A stretch of DNA of 64,000 bases from Nostocales cyanobacterium LEGE 12452 (lineage in GTDB: Bacteria > Cyanobacteriota > Cyanobacteriia > Cyanobacteriales > Nostocaceae), in the NCBI GenBank assembly GCA_015206945.1, contig JADEXV010000004.1, positions 34,497 to 98,496 on the forward strand. The letters run 5' to 3'. The translations under genes were made by a program, and so were the position numbers. This document shows, piece by piece, positions 47,343 to 55,141 of this stretch (positions are counted from its first letter, which is position 1; each line of letters begins with the position of its first letter). The notes below the pieces were generated by a model. The model did not search any database. It was given only the letters and a program-made list of their open reading frames with translations, and was not told where the DNA came from.

Positions 47343-48707
47343 ATGACTCTACAAAAACAATCTCAAATCACAAATGAAATCCTTGAAGGCGATCTGATCA
47401 AACTGATGTTCAAGTTATCTATTCCCAGCACTCTGGGGATACTGATGCTGAGTTTAAACACTTTTATTGATGCTTTATTTGCCGGAAGATTCGTTGGTGA
47501 AACTGCTTTAGCTGGTATCTCACTTGCACTACCACTTACAAGTATAGTCAACGGATTTGGTCTCTTAGTTGGTGTTGGTTCCGCTTCTGTTCTCAGTCGA
47601 GCTATTGGTTCAGGAGATATTAAAACTCAGTCTAAAATATTTGGCAACCTTACAGTGATGAGTGTTGCAATCTCCTTGTTTATTACAATTATTGGTTACA
47701 AATTTGGTGAAGAATTAATTTTATTTATGGGAGGAAGCGGTGAAGTTGCTGCCGAAGGCACAAAATATTTTAAAACTTATATTTTAGGTTCAGTTTTTTT
47801 GATAATAGCAGAAGCTTGTATCGAAGTCATAAAATCAGAAGGACAAATTAGGTTAAGCACAATATTTAACTGGGTTTTCGTTATTGTTAATATTTTATTA
47901 AATTATATATTTACCAGTGTATTCCATTGGGGAACCCAAGGGATTGCTCTTGCTACAGTTGTGGCGATGGTTGTTTATAGTATTGTCAATTTAGCTTATT
48001 TTCTTAGTGGTAAAAGTTCTATTCCAGTTAATCCGAGAAAGTTAGCGATCGCCATAGATTTACTACCCCCAATCTTATCAGTGGGAATATCAGCACTATT
48101 TTATCCAGCTATGATATTGGTTCAAGAAGCTGTGATGTTTAATTTAATTTCCTATTACGGAAATAATAGTGATATTGCTTTCTTTGGAGCAACAATGAAA
48201 GTTGTTTCATTAGTCTTTATTCCTATCGTTGGTTTTGCACAAGCATTACAACCTGTAATTGGTATGAATTATGGTTCAAAAAATTATAGCAGGCTCAAAA
48301 AAGCATACTTAATTTTTGCAGTAATTGGAGCTATCGTATTACTACCCATTTGGCTGTTTTTACAATTATCTCCTAGTACATTCTTGGGCATAATTTTGCC
48401 AGAAATTAATTTTACAAAAGATGATATACTAAATTTTAGAGTTCTTAATATATTAACACCACTATGGCCTTTAGCATATTGTAGCAATACTCTATTTTTA
48501 TCTATAGGTAAAGGTAAGATTGTATTATTAGTTATATTTTTAAAAAGCATAATTTTAAACGTACCAATGATGGTTTTATTATCAAGATTGATCGGTTTAA
48601 GAGGTATATATTTTGGAACAGTATTTGCAGATGTTTTGTTTATCTTTTTAGCTTTTATTTTAACATTTAGAGAATTTAATAGTTTATCTAAACTCAACTT
48701 TACCTAA
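47343..48707 (+). CDS. MATE-family efflux transporter
   Basis: A 454-residue integral membrane protein with about 12 hydrophobic segments. The N-terminal half has MATE family features: an IPSTLGILMLSLNTFIDALF first helix with the Asp typical after it, LAGISLALPL, and the GVGSASVLSRAIGSGD loop; the second half repeats the fold (QPVIGMNYGSKNYSRLKKAY). MATE proteins export drugs or metabolites using Na+ or H+ gradients. It follows the cluster in the same direction and could export the product, but the broken gene between them and its own downstream hairpin leave it uncertain whether it belongs. ATG 47343 has no strong ribosome-binding site; only AAAAATTAAAAA precedes it. Confidence 0.9.
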   Translation: MTLQKQSQITNEILEGDLIKLMFKLSIPSTLGILMLSLNTFIDALFAGRFVGETALAGISLALPLTSIVNGFGLLVGVGSASVLSRAIGSGDIKTQSKIFGNLTVMSVAISLFITIIGYKFGEELILFMGGSGEVAAEGTKYFKTYILGSVFLIIAEACIEVIKSEGQIRLSTIFNWVFVIVNILLNYIFTSVFHWGTQGIALATVVAMVVYSIVNLAYFLSGKSSIPVNPRKLAIAIDLLPPILSVGISALFYPAMILVQEAVMFNLISYYGNNSDIAFFGATMKVVSLVFIPIVGFAQALQPVIGMNYGSKNYSRLKKAYLIFAVIGAIVLLPIWLFLQLSPSTFLGIILPEINFTKDDILNFRVLNILTPLWPLAYCSNTLFLSIGKGKIVLLVIFLKSIILNVPMMVLLSRLIGLRGIYFGTVFADVLFIFLAFILTFREFNSLSKLNFT

Positions 48708-48738
48708 TATAATATCAATTTATATTGATATTATATTA
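48705..48738 (+). terminator. Perfect 14-bp inverted repeat at the end of the MATE gene
   Basis: TAATATAATATCAA (48705-48718, starting with the stop codon itself) and TTGATATTATATTA (48725-48738) are exact reverse complements around a 6-base loop. The stem is AT-only apart from one pair, so it is not a classic GC-rich terminator, but the placement at the stop fits transcript ending or 3' protection. Being symmetrical, it could serve both strands. Confidence 0.55.
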
Positions 48739-48857
48739 ATACTCAATACGAAGCCTCAAGGTTTTACTTTACTGAGTAAAATTGGATTTACCTGTTATGA
48801 CTGATTAACAGTAATCCATCTATTTCACAACTTTTTATTACTCAATGGAGAGTTCTC

Positions 48858-49742
48858 ATGGTGGCATCTTCTATTTCTCAAGAACGGGTGTGGTTTATTA
48901 CTGGTAGCTCAAGCGGTCTTGGTCGAGCTTTAGCAGAAGCAGTACTAGAAAAAGGTGAAGCAGTAGTTTTAACAGCACGAAAAGCTGAGAAAGTTGAAGA
49001 TTTAGCTTCAAAGTTTCCAGGTCGTGCCATCGTGGCAAAACTTGATGTTAGGAAACCCGAAGAGGTAAGGGAAGCAGTAACGCAAGCAATTGCTTACTTT
49101 GGACGTATCGATGTACTTGTTAACAATGCCGGGGCTTCCACTATTGGGACAATTGAGGAAGTCAGCAATGAAGAAGTTCATCGTCTATTTGAAACTAACT
49201 TTTTTGGTGTTTTAGAAACGCTACGGGTAGTGTTACCTTATATGCGACAACAACGCAGTGGACACATCCTTAATGTTTCATCAATAGGTTGCTTTTCCAC
49301 TGCTACTGCCTGGGGATTTTATAACAGTAGTAAACTTGCGCTAGAAGGAATTTCTGGAGCATTGCTAAGTGAAGTTGCTCCATTCGGCATTAAGGTTACA
49401 ATTGTTGAACCTGGTGCTTTCCGTACAGATTTTATTAAACGTTCTGTTGTTGTAATTGATACTCAAATTGAAGATTATGAAATATCAACTGGAAATATAC
49501 GTCAAAATATGTGGGATCACGATTTAAACGCACTTGGTGATCCAAAAAAAGCAGCTTTGGCAATGATTAAAGTGGTTGATAGCGATAACCCACCTATGAG
49601 ATTGGCACTGGGAACAGATACAGTAGAAACTATTAATGCTGCATTGCAGTTTATGAAAGCAGAATTAGATGCTTGGAAGGAAGTATCTTTGAGTACTGAT
49701 TTTGATGAAGTGGTAGCAGAGAAAACTGGCGTTGCTAAATAA
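48858..49742 (+). CDS. Short-chain dehydrogenase/reductase
   Basis: A 294-residue classical SDR with TGSSSGLG at the NAD(P) loop, NNAG, an NVSS serine stretch and an intact YNSSK (Tyr155, Lys159). The PGAFRTDF segment after the active site and overall length match the retinol-dehydrogenase-like oxidoreductases common in bacteria. The ribosome-binding site GGAGAG (48847-48852) is 5 bases before ATG 48858. It is separated from the MATE gene by a strong inverted repeat, so probably has its own promoter in 48739-48840. Substrate unknown; a role in the biosynthetic cluster is possible but not shown by position. Confidence 0.92.
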   Translation: MVASSISQERVWFITGSSSGLGRALAEAVLEKGEAVVLTARKAEKVEDLASKFPGRAIVAKLDVRKPEEVREAVTQAIAYFGRIDVLVNNAGASTIGTIEEVSNEEVHRLFETNFFGVLETLRVVLPYMRQQRSGHILNVSSIGCFSTATAWGFYNSSKLALEGISGALLSEVAPFGIKVTIVEPGAFRTDFIKRSVVVIDTQIEDYEISTGNIRQNMWDHDLNALGDPKKAALAMIKVVDSDNPPMRLALGTDTVETINAALQFMKAELDAWKEVSLSTDFDEVVAEKTGVAK

Positions 49743-49786
49743 GGAAAGCGATTTTTTTGGGACTGGGAATACGCTAAGATGACCCA

Positions 49787-50012
49787 ATGTCTGATTCTGA
49801 GCAACTTGTAATCTACCAGCTTCATATTTTTATCCTGGACATTAGTCCAATGATTTGGTGTAGGGTCAAAATCCGCAGCGACAGCACAATCGTTGATTTG
49901 CACTATGTCATCCAGATAGTAATGCGTTGGACAGATTCCCTACCTGCATCACTTCGTAATCCACAGTAAGCATTACGGGATTGCTCAAATTGGGGAATGG
50001 GGTTTTCTGAAG
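49787..50012 (+). pseudogene. Frameshifted remnant of a plasmid pRiA4b ORF-3-like gene
   Basis: From ATG 49787 the frame reads VIYQLHIFILDISPMIWCRV, then IRSDSTIVDLHYVIQIVM and RWTDS, the characteristic N-terminus of PRiA4_ORF3 family proteins (YxL, I-x-P-x-IWRR, T-x-x-DLHxxIQ, W-x-x-S-H). A frame change near 49945 is needed to continue into LHHFVIHSKHYGIAQIG, and another to reach GFSEDMV. The rest is missing. The family has no well-defined function and often travels with mobile DNA. Confidence 0.6.
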
Positions 50013-50019
50013 ATATGGT

Positions 50020-50151
50020 CAAGCTGGATACCCAAAACCGTATGGTAAACAAGCTCTATGGAGTCCTAGTTATTTCGCGTCTTCCGTCGCTGGTGCGCCA
50101 CTTGAAATTCTTAAAAAATACATCCAAGAACAAGAAAAGCCGTGTTTCTAG
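50020..50151 (+). pseudogene. C-terminal scrap of an IS200/IS605-type TnpA
   Basis: The frame reading YGKQALWSPSYFASSVAG then APLEILKKYIQEQEKPCF to a stop at 50149-50151 matches the C-terminal end of Y1 transposases of IS200/IS605 elements (LWS-SYF, GGAPL, KKYIE-Q). The catalytic Tyr and His regions upstream are absent. Five bases after the stop, GGGTTT-T-AAACCC (50156-50168) is a perfect hairpin such as these elements carry near their right end. Confidence 0.6.
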
Positions 50152-50272
50152 AACGGGGTTTTAAACCCAAATTTTCGATAAAATAGTGCTATCAAAAGGT
50201 GGATTATCTGGTCGTTCTTGGGATGAGTGGTGGCAGGATATGCAAACAAGTATTCTAGATTTCGACATATAA

Positions 50273-50398
50273 TTAAGGTGTGTTGACTAGGTATTTTTCC
50301 AGATCATCAAGGATGGCATTAATCGCAAAAATATCTGAACTATGCCAATGCCTGCCTACAAAATAAACTTTATTTTTTTGAAAAACTTCGAGTTGTGA
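50273..50398 (-). pseudogene. 3' end of a FecB-type iron-siderophore binding protein gene
   Basis: Read on the minus strand this stretch gives SQLEVFQKNKVYFVGRHWHS, then SDIFAINAILDDLEKYLVNTP and a stop (50273-50275). The pattern K-VY-V---W--S---A-NAILDDL-KYL is the usual C-terminus of cyanobacterial ABC substrate-binding proteins for iron-siderophores. Everything 5' of it is missing and is replaced by the inserted block starting at about 50399. It is the counterpart of the truncated permease gene at 52076-52339. Confidence 0.6.
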
Positions 50399-50776
50399 TC
50401 ATAAAGGACTTTGTTTAAGCTTATTTAGCGTCTTTTTATCATCTTCCCTTTCCCAAGATGCAACAGAACGTCTAAAAACAGACATAACAGCATCAAGATG
50501 TTCTTGAGTACCAGCTTTGCCCAAATGCATATATTTACTCAGTTTGTCTGATGTCGCGCATTGGAAGTATGGGATTGGAGCTTGTAATTTATAGTACCAA
50601 TATTTCTTCAAATTTTGACGAACTTGATAACGCGCTACCCAAGCCCCGGATGCAGCCATATCTCCCTGTTTTAATAAAAGTGCTTGTTGTTTTTCCAAGG
50701 CTATAATCGTCTTTTTAATTCGCTCAAATCGAGCTAATTTATCCTGTTCACTATCATTGGTTCTTGGTCTGGGCAT
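50399..50776 (-). CDS. Hypothetical protein, probably carried by the insertion element
   Basis: A 125-residue, charged, mostly helical protein beginning MPRPRTNDSEQDKL; ATG 50776 is preferred over an upstream in-frame GTG. It has a predicted coiled-coil-like region (FERIKKTIIALEKQQALLLK) and a Trp/Tyr-rich middle (KKYWYYKLQ). I do not recognise the family. It lies between the FecB remnant and the transposase gene on the same strand, and its upstream region (50795-50817) carries a 23-base motif that recurs, 19 of 23 identical, upstream of the transposase at 52010-52032. I therefore read it as a passenger or accessory gene of the mobile element; a separate host gene is possible. Confidence 0.5.
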   Translation of the reverse strand: MPRPRTNDSEQDKLARFERIKKTIIALEKQQALLLKQGDMAASGAWVARYQVRQNLKKYWYYKLQAPIPYFQCATSDKLSKYMHLGKAGTQEHLDAVMSVFRRSVASWEREDDKKTLNKLKQSPL

Positions 50777-50843
50777 ACAAAAACACACAAATATATTCGC
50801 GATAGTACCTCGGGAATAACAATCTTGTTCTTTTTTGTGCGAT

Positions 50844-51928
50844 TTATTTTACATTACAGGTAGTCAGAGCTAGTTTGCCATTTAAGTAAGCACAGCGCAA
50901 GGAGAGCATACATGGTATGAAATCATACTTCCACTGCGCTCCAACTATTTGTAGCCGCTTATCGATCTGCTTAACGGCTGACTCTACTGCTCCAGAACCA
51001 ATTGAGCTTAATTGCTCGGCTTGGAAGTACATATAATTCACCAAACGATGTCTATGTTTGCGTAGGTAGTTTGTAAATTGGGTAACTCCTACATATTTAG
51101 TGTTGTTGAGCTTGGTAATTGCTTGTTCGACTTGTCCGTACCAAAGTTCGGCCTCAATGTCTACAAGAAATTTTTTAGGAGCCTGTATTTTATACAAATT
51201 TTCTTTCAAATGATGCCAATCTAGAATTTCTTGTCTAGATTCTGGGCGAGCTATTTGGGCAAATAAATTCCAAATCCCATCATGTCCATCTCCCAAACAG
51301 TAAAGAATTTTACCAATATTTTGGCTGTTGACCCAATCAGTTAAAGAGAGATTATCTTGAAAAAATGCCCCGTAATAAATACCCTGCAATCGTCCCGTTT
51401 TATACTCTTTCCAATAAGCGGGCTGACCTTTTTTTTCGGAACGAAGTCGCACCTTTCCACCATCTAAACAGACTTCTGTTAATTTCTGTTTGACGTTCGG
51501 AGGAGATAAGTCTACTTTTTTGACTTGGTGATGGTGCGTACTATGACCAACTTTTATCCCTGCTAGAAGCTTAAGATCATTCTCTGCGTCCTGGAATGAC
51601 TCGTTGGCTGCAAGTAACAAACAGCACTTTTCAAGCAATGGACTAAATCGCCGATACGGTTCTATTGCCAGACGAGATGCCTGTTTATTTGTAACTTTAA
51701 TCTTACCAACACAACTCCTTATTGTCCGTATTTTCCCTTTTGTTGTTCCAGTCTTTTCTCCGACAAAAAAAAAGCGATTTTCGGACTGACGTGTTCCAAA
51801 ACTTGATCGCGTACAGATGTTTCGATGCCCTCAAATGTTTCGATTTTTTCGGGTGGGGTATTTTTATAAAGGATTTTGGCTATCTGTTTGATGTGGACTT
51901 CTAAAAGTTGTTTATCTTCTGGGGTCAT
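50844..51928 (-). CDS. ISKra4-family transposase in two frames
   Basis: The first frame starts at ATG 51928 (MTPEDKQLLEVHIKQIAKIL) and ends at 51719; the second frame, open across 51638-51770 and running to 50844, continues the protein (VGEKTGTTKGKIRTI, then LLEKCCLLLAANESFQDAEN). The switch lies at a run of nine identical bases (T9 on the coding strand, 51765-51773). The joined product would be about 360 residues. Catalytic acidic residues visible in the second part are in CLDGGKVRLR, LGDGHDGIWN and GSGAVESAVKQIDKR, as in ISKra4 transposases. The homopolymer could permit transcriptional or ribosomal slippage, giving active enzyme, or simply be a frameshift mutation. Confidence 0.8.
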
Positions 51929-52009
51929 TGTTTTATTTTCCTTTTAACCATACTTTTTGACTGCCACAATTTTCTCAGCTATGGACAGTATTCGTATAGT
52001 CCCCCCATA

Positions 52010-52032
52010 ATTTGCGATGATACCTCGCGAAT
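52010..52032. repeat. 23-base motif upstream of the transposase (copy at 50795-50817)
   Basis: Begins ATTTGCGATGATACC and ends CGCGAAT. A direct copy with 4 mismatches lies at 50795-50817 (ATTCGCGATAGTACC to CGGGAAT). Each copy is itself partly palindromic (ATTCGCGA against TCGCGAAT). One lies 82 bases before the transposase start, the other 19 bases before the small ORF start. They may be transposase or repressor binding sites, or end sequences. Confidence 0.5.
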
Positions 52033-52075
52033 TATTTTTCCTTTTTTTGGTCTTCTTGCCAAATTGGGATGCTCC

Positions 52076-52339
52076 CCCAGCAGTAGACATTGCTGCACCC
52101 ACCAATATTGCCAAAAGCGATCGCGGTAAGCGAACAGTTTGAATAATTAAATGTTCTCTGGAACCATCAAACTGAATAAAGGCAGTAAGTATCTGATGCA
52201 GAGGAATATCTGCTGCACCAAATGAGACGCTGAAAATTAGACAACCCAGCAGAATTAGCAATCCCACAATTAAACCCGCAACGGGAAATGTTAGGGATGA
52301 CAACAATCCTCTGGTCGATGAGGGCACTGATCTACTCAT
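52076..52339 (-). pseudogene. FecCD-family siderophore permease, truncated by insertion
   Basis: The first 88 codons from ATG 52339 (MSRSVPSSTRGLLSSLTFPV) contain one hydrophobic helix (VAGLIVGLLILLGCLIFSVS), the G-A-DIPL motif and VRLPRSLLAILVGAAMSTAG. These are the N-terminal hallmarks of FecCD/BtuC-type permeases of iron-siderophore ABC importers. After AG the family would read A-x-x-Q-G-x-x-x-NP-L-A; instead a lysine-rich non-homologous run (QFGKKTKKRKNN) continues into inserted DNA until a stop at 51944. About 250 residues, including most membrane helices, are missing, so it cannot work. ATG 52339 is 3 bp after the small upstream gene. Confidence 0.75.
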
Positions 52340-52342
52340 TGT

Positions 52343-52507
52343 TCAAATTACTGGTTTCAAGCGATCGCTAATCTCAGTCTGAAGAATTTGTGGTTGATAA
52401 TTATTCAGTTGTTTGTTTTCTGACAACGCTGGCAAAGGCAGATTAATAAGTGCGATCGCCAGAGCAATTTTCCAACTGTAAACACAGACAATTGATCCAT
52501 AACTCAT
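52343..52507 (-). CDS. Small hydrophobic-start protein of unknown function
   Basis: A 54-residue ORF from ATG 52507, lying 5 bp after the acylase stop and 3 bp before the permease start on the same strand. Residues 11-29 (SWKIALAIALINLPLPALS) look like a signal peptide or a single helix, followed by a polar Gln/Asn-rich tail. I do not recognise it. The tight spacing on both sides suggests a member of the old acylase-permease operon, possibly the shortened remains of a longer exported protein. Confidence 0.4.
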   Translation of the reverse strand: MSYGSIVCVYSWKIALAIALINLPLPALSENKQLNNYQPQILQTEISDRLKPVI

Positions 52508-52512
52508 AACTG

Positions 52513-54639
52513 TCAAAAAGTTTTGCGTTCCTCCAAATGTGCTAATACTTCTGTACGAGTTCGCCAAACAGGACGCAATTGCTTGCGAGTAAACAGTGGT
52601 AGCTGGTCGGTAATGTGGGGCGAACCGGTTTGAGTCGCGTTACCGTAGCTGAGTAAGGCCATTGCCCTAACCGGCTGAGAAAACTCAATGGCCGCAACAT
52701 AACTATCACCAGCGACGGCTTGAAAGCGTTCATCAGTAGAGGGAGCAAAATTGAGGACGCGGAATATTCCTAGATTCCCATCGCCACCATTGGCAGGTAA
52801 ATCTAAGTTTCCGCTAGCCACTCGGAAGACTTCACCCCAAGCAACATCTAGCTTTCCATAAGTTTTTTCGACTTTAGCTGCCGCTTTTTGTAGCACTTTC
52901 GCAGCACTTTCTGGATCTTTTAAACCATCGGGTGTGGTGCGTGGCGAGTTCTCATTCCAAGGAATACTAAAGGTTTGGTCTTCATCCATTTCTTGCCACC
53001 AAAAAGAAAACAATACCGCGCCTCGACTATCAGCATTAGCATTTCGATCCCAAGCAGCCAAAATATCAGCAGCACGACGGGTTAATTCATCGCCATATTT
53101 TTGAGCCGCGGGAATTAAATCATCGAGGATGCGTTCTGCAAGTTCCATTTTGGTGGAATGTTTGTACTTAATCATTTCCGCAAAAGAAATTTTTGGATCT
53201 TCAGCCAGCATTTTTGCAGAACTTTGTGCGCGGAAATCCATTTCTCCTCGTGGAGCCATATAAGCAGGATAATCATCTGCTTTGATGACAGCGGGAAAAG
53301 TCGTTGTCCAAGGTGCATCATTAGCATTTTGCAACCAACCGCTAGGCGGGTCAATTACACGCGGTAAATCTTTGTATGGGTGCATTTTTGTCCACAAAGT
53401 CTTAGATGTATCGCCAGGAATTGAACCTTGCCAATATTGAAAGTCTCCCTGTTGGCGAATTGGCACCAGACCGTTGAATAAGTGCATGATATGTCCTTCT
53501 CGGTCTGCATACATGACGGTAAACATCGGTAGTTGCAAGCGTTTCAATACCTTTTGAAATTGGGTTAAGTTTTGGGAACGCGCCATATCCCACCACTGTT
53601 CCAACACACCGGGACGGTCTGTACCGACAACCCGCAGTGCCACAGCAAACCCATCTTTTTCTTGAACGACTGCACCGTGAACGGAACTTTTGACTAATAA
53701 TGGTTGTTCGACCAACGAGCCATCTTTTTGCTTGACTTTTAACAAAAACTTTGATGTTGTAAAACGACGGACTTTGCCATCAAAAAGATAACCATCATCA
53801 GCTAATTTCAACTTGTATACATCCCAACCATCATGAGTATTGACGGTATGAGTCCAACCCAAATAATCGTTAAAAGCGATCGCTAAAACCGGAATTCCCA
53901 CCAGTGCTGCTCCAGAAGCATTCATTCCTGGGGCAGTAATTTGTGCTTCGTACCAGACAAATAAATCCGACCATAACAAGTGGGGATTTGCCAGCAACAT
54001 CGCCTTGCCACTGGCAGAATGTTTAGGTGCGATCGCCCAACCGTTAGAACCAGCTTCCGATTGAGTATGAGTAATACCTGCTACCTGTTCTTGGTTGACG
54101 ACAAAAGTAAAATACAGCACTCTTTGCAAATGTGCCAACACATCCTCTGGCTTGACAGGTAATACTATTTTTACTTGATCGTCAATTAAATCAGGATGGG
54201 CTTTGGCATAAGTATTTATCCCATTGGCAAAGGCATTTATAGAACTACGAAAAGCTGGACTTTGTGCCCGATACCAAGAATTAGCACGATCGGGTACTCC
54301 CATCGTCAGTACCCATTTATCAGATTCTAAATACTCTTCTCCCCAGTATTCGGCTGCTTTTCCCCTAGCTTGACCATAGAGGCGCAACAGCAAGTTAGCG
54401 TGACTCTGCATTTGTGCCCAACCAAATGCCTGGAAAGCGCTTGGAGCATCTTTACCATATATATGCGGTATGCCGTAAGTATCCCATAATATCTCTGTAG
54501 TTTTGGGTGCAGTCGCAAAACTGTTATTTGCCAAAACTACAACTAAAATGGCACTGAGGATAAAAGCTAAAAATCTAAAAAATTTTCTTTTCAGTATTGG
54601 CCGATCAAATTGCCACAAATACATCCCAATATTCAACAT
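52513..54639 (-). CDS. Penicillin-amidase-type acylase (Ntn hydrolase), exported
   Basis: A 708-residue precursor of the penicillin G acylase / PvdQ / acyl-homoserine-lactone acylase superfamily. Residues 17-44 form a basic then hydrophobic signal-like segment (FLAFILSAILVVVLANN ending FATA). The domain opens with EILWDTYGIPHIYGKDAPSA, typical of the family. The autoproteolysis and nucleophile site is GSNGW with Ser198, and the NPHL and FNDYLGWTHTVN motifs of the beta chain follow. It should act in the periplasm and cleave an amide, such as a fatty acyl group from a lipopeptide or an acyl-homoserine lactone. Followed directly by a permease remnant of siderophore type, it recalls PvdQ, which trims a siderophore precursor. 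ATG 54624 is an alternative start. The frame is intact. Confidence 0.88.
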   Translation of the reverse strand: MLNIGMYLWQFDRPILKRKFFRFLAFILSAILVVVLANNSFATAPKTTEILWDTYGIPHIYGKDAPSAFQAFGWAQMQSHANLLLRLYGQARGKAAEYWGEEYLESDKWVLTMGVPDRANSWYRAQSPAFRSSINAFANGINTYAKAHPDLIDDQVKIVLPVKPEDVLAHLQRVLYFTFVVNQEQVAGITHTQSEAGSNGWAIAPKHSASGKAMLLANPHLLWSDLFVWYEAQITAPGMNASGAALVGIPVLAIAFNDYLGWTHTVNTHDGWDVYKLKLADDGYLFDGKVRRFTTSKFLLKVKQKDGSLVEQPLLVKSSVHGAVVQEKDGFAVALRVVGTDRPGVLEQWWDMARSQNLTQFQKVLKRLQLPMFTVMYADREGHIMHLFNGLVPIRQQGDFQYWQGSIPGDTSKTLWTKMHPYKDLPRVIDPPSGWLQNANDAPWTTTFPAVIKADDYPAYMAPRGEMDFRAQSSAKMLAEDPKISFAEMIKYKHSTKMELAERILDDLIPAAQKYGDELTRRAADILAAWDRNANADSRGAVLFSFWWQEMDEDQTFSIPWNENSPRTTPDGLKDPESAAKVLQKAAAKVEKTYGKLDVAWGEVFRVASGNLDLPANGGDGNLGIFRVLNFAPSTDERFQAVAGDSYVAAIEFSQPVRAMALLSYGNATQTGSPHITDQLPLFTRKQLRPVWRTRTEVLAHLEERKTF

Positions 54640-54816
54640 GATGGTTAGATTAAATTAATTTGACTGGAAAAATTTAGTGACTTTCGTTTATATTCCGTAG
54701 CAAACGGACATTAAACCCACACCCACTAGCAACATACATAAAGAACATAGAACGTATCACAGTCGCATACCAGCAGCTTTGTCTATGTCAAACTTACTAC
54801 CAAAAAGCCATGCTAG

Positions 54817-55141
54817 CTAACCATCTGGTTTCATTGCTGGTTCAAAAACTTGATGAACTTCTTTAAGTGATGGTTGTGATATGTGTATTAAAAGCACGGT
54901 AGTAATTGCACAAATAAAAATCAGGATATCAATCAGCGAAATTTCTACCAAGCCGATTACATGGTATGAGTAGCCAGCAAAAGTTGGCGCTATAATTTTT
55001 GCACCCACCATAAGTTGATAAAAATTCCATACTACTAGCGCGGGAATAATGCTTTTGAAGTAGCATCAAGCCCACGGATGCCGAATAGGCCAGCGATTGC
55101 ATATTATCAATAATGCTTGACACTAATTCTAGAAATCCTTA
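54817..55141 (-). pseudogene. Fragment of an MFS exporter, frameshifted
   Basis: On the minus strand, SSIIDNMQSLAYSASVGLML with LLQKHYSRASSMEF, then after a frame change near 55010 MVGAKIIAPTFAGYSYHVIG and LVEISLIDILIFICAITTVL with LIHISQPSLKE. This order (F-A-A-V--L-----Y-RA-GM, APV-AG, LID--TF--A--TLL-V-IPQP) is a central segment of the MFS exporter group that includes antibiotic and siderophore exporters. Only about 100 of some 420 residues remain. It lies upstream of the acylase on the same strand. Confidence 0.6.

Larger units (their letters stand above)
50399..52075 (-). mobile_element. ISKra4-type insertion between fecB and fecCD remnants
   Basis: The block bounded by the last FecB codons (to about 50398) and the point where FecCD homology stops (52076) carries an ISKra4-like transposase and a small ORF, both on the minus strand. 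About 1.68 kb. I could not identify terminal inverted repeats or a target duplication by eye, so the outer limits are set by where host-gene similarity ends. The flanking host genes are not halves of one gene, so insertion was accompanied or followed by a deletion. Confidence 0.6.

Noticed and set aside
48284..48697. 137-codon open frame antisense to the MATE gene
   Set aside because: Lysine/asparagine-rich shadow of an AT-rich membrane-protein gene.
49787..49969. Intact 60-residue protein
   Set aside because: Similarity to the pRiA4b ORF-3 family continues in other frames after the stop, so it is a decayed piece.
52343..52567. Longer 74-codon version of the small ORF after the acylase
   Set aside because: Its first 20 codons overlap the acylase end and lack any feature; ATG 52507 starts cleanly after the acylase stop.
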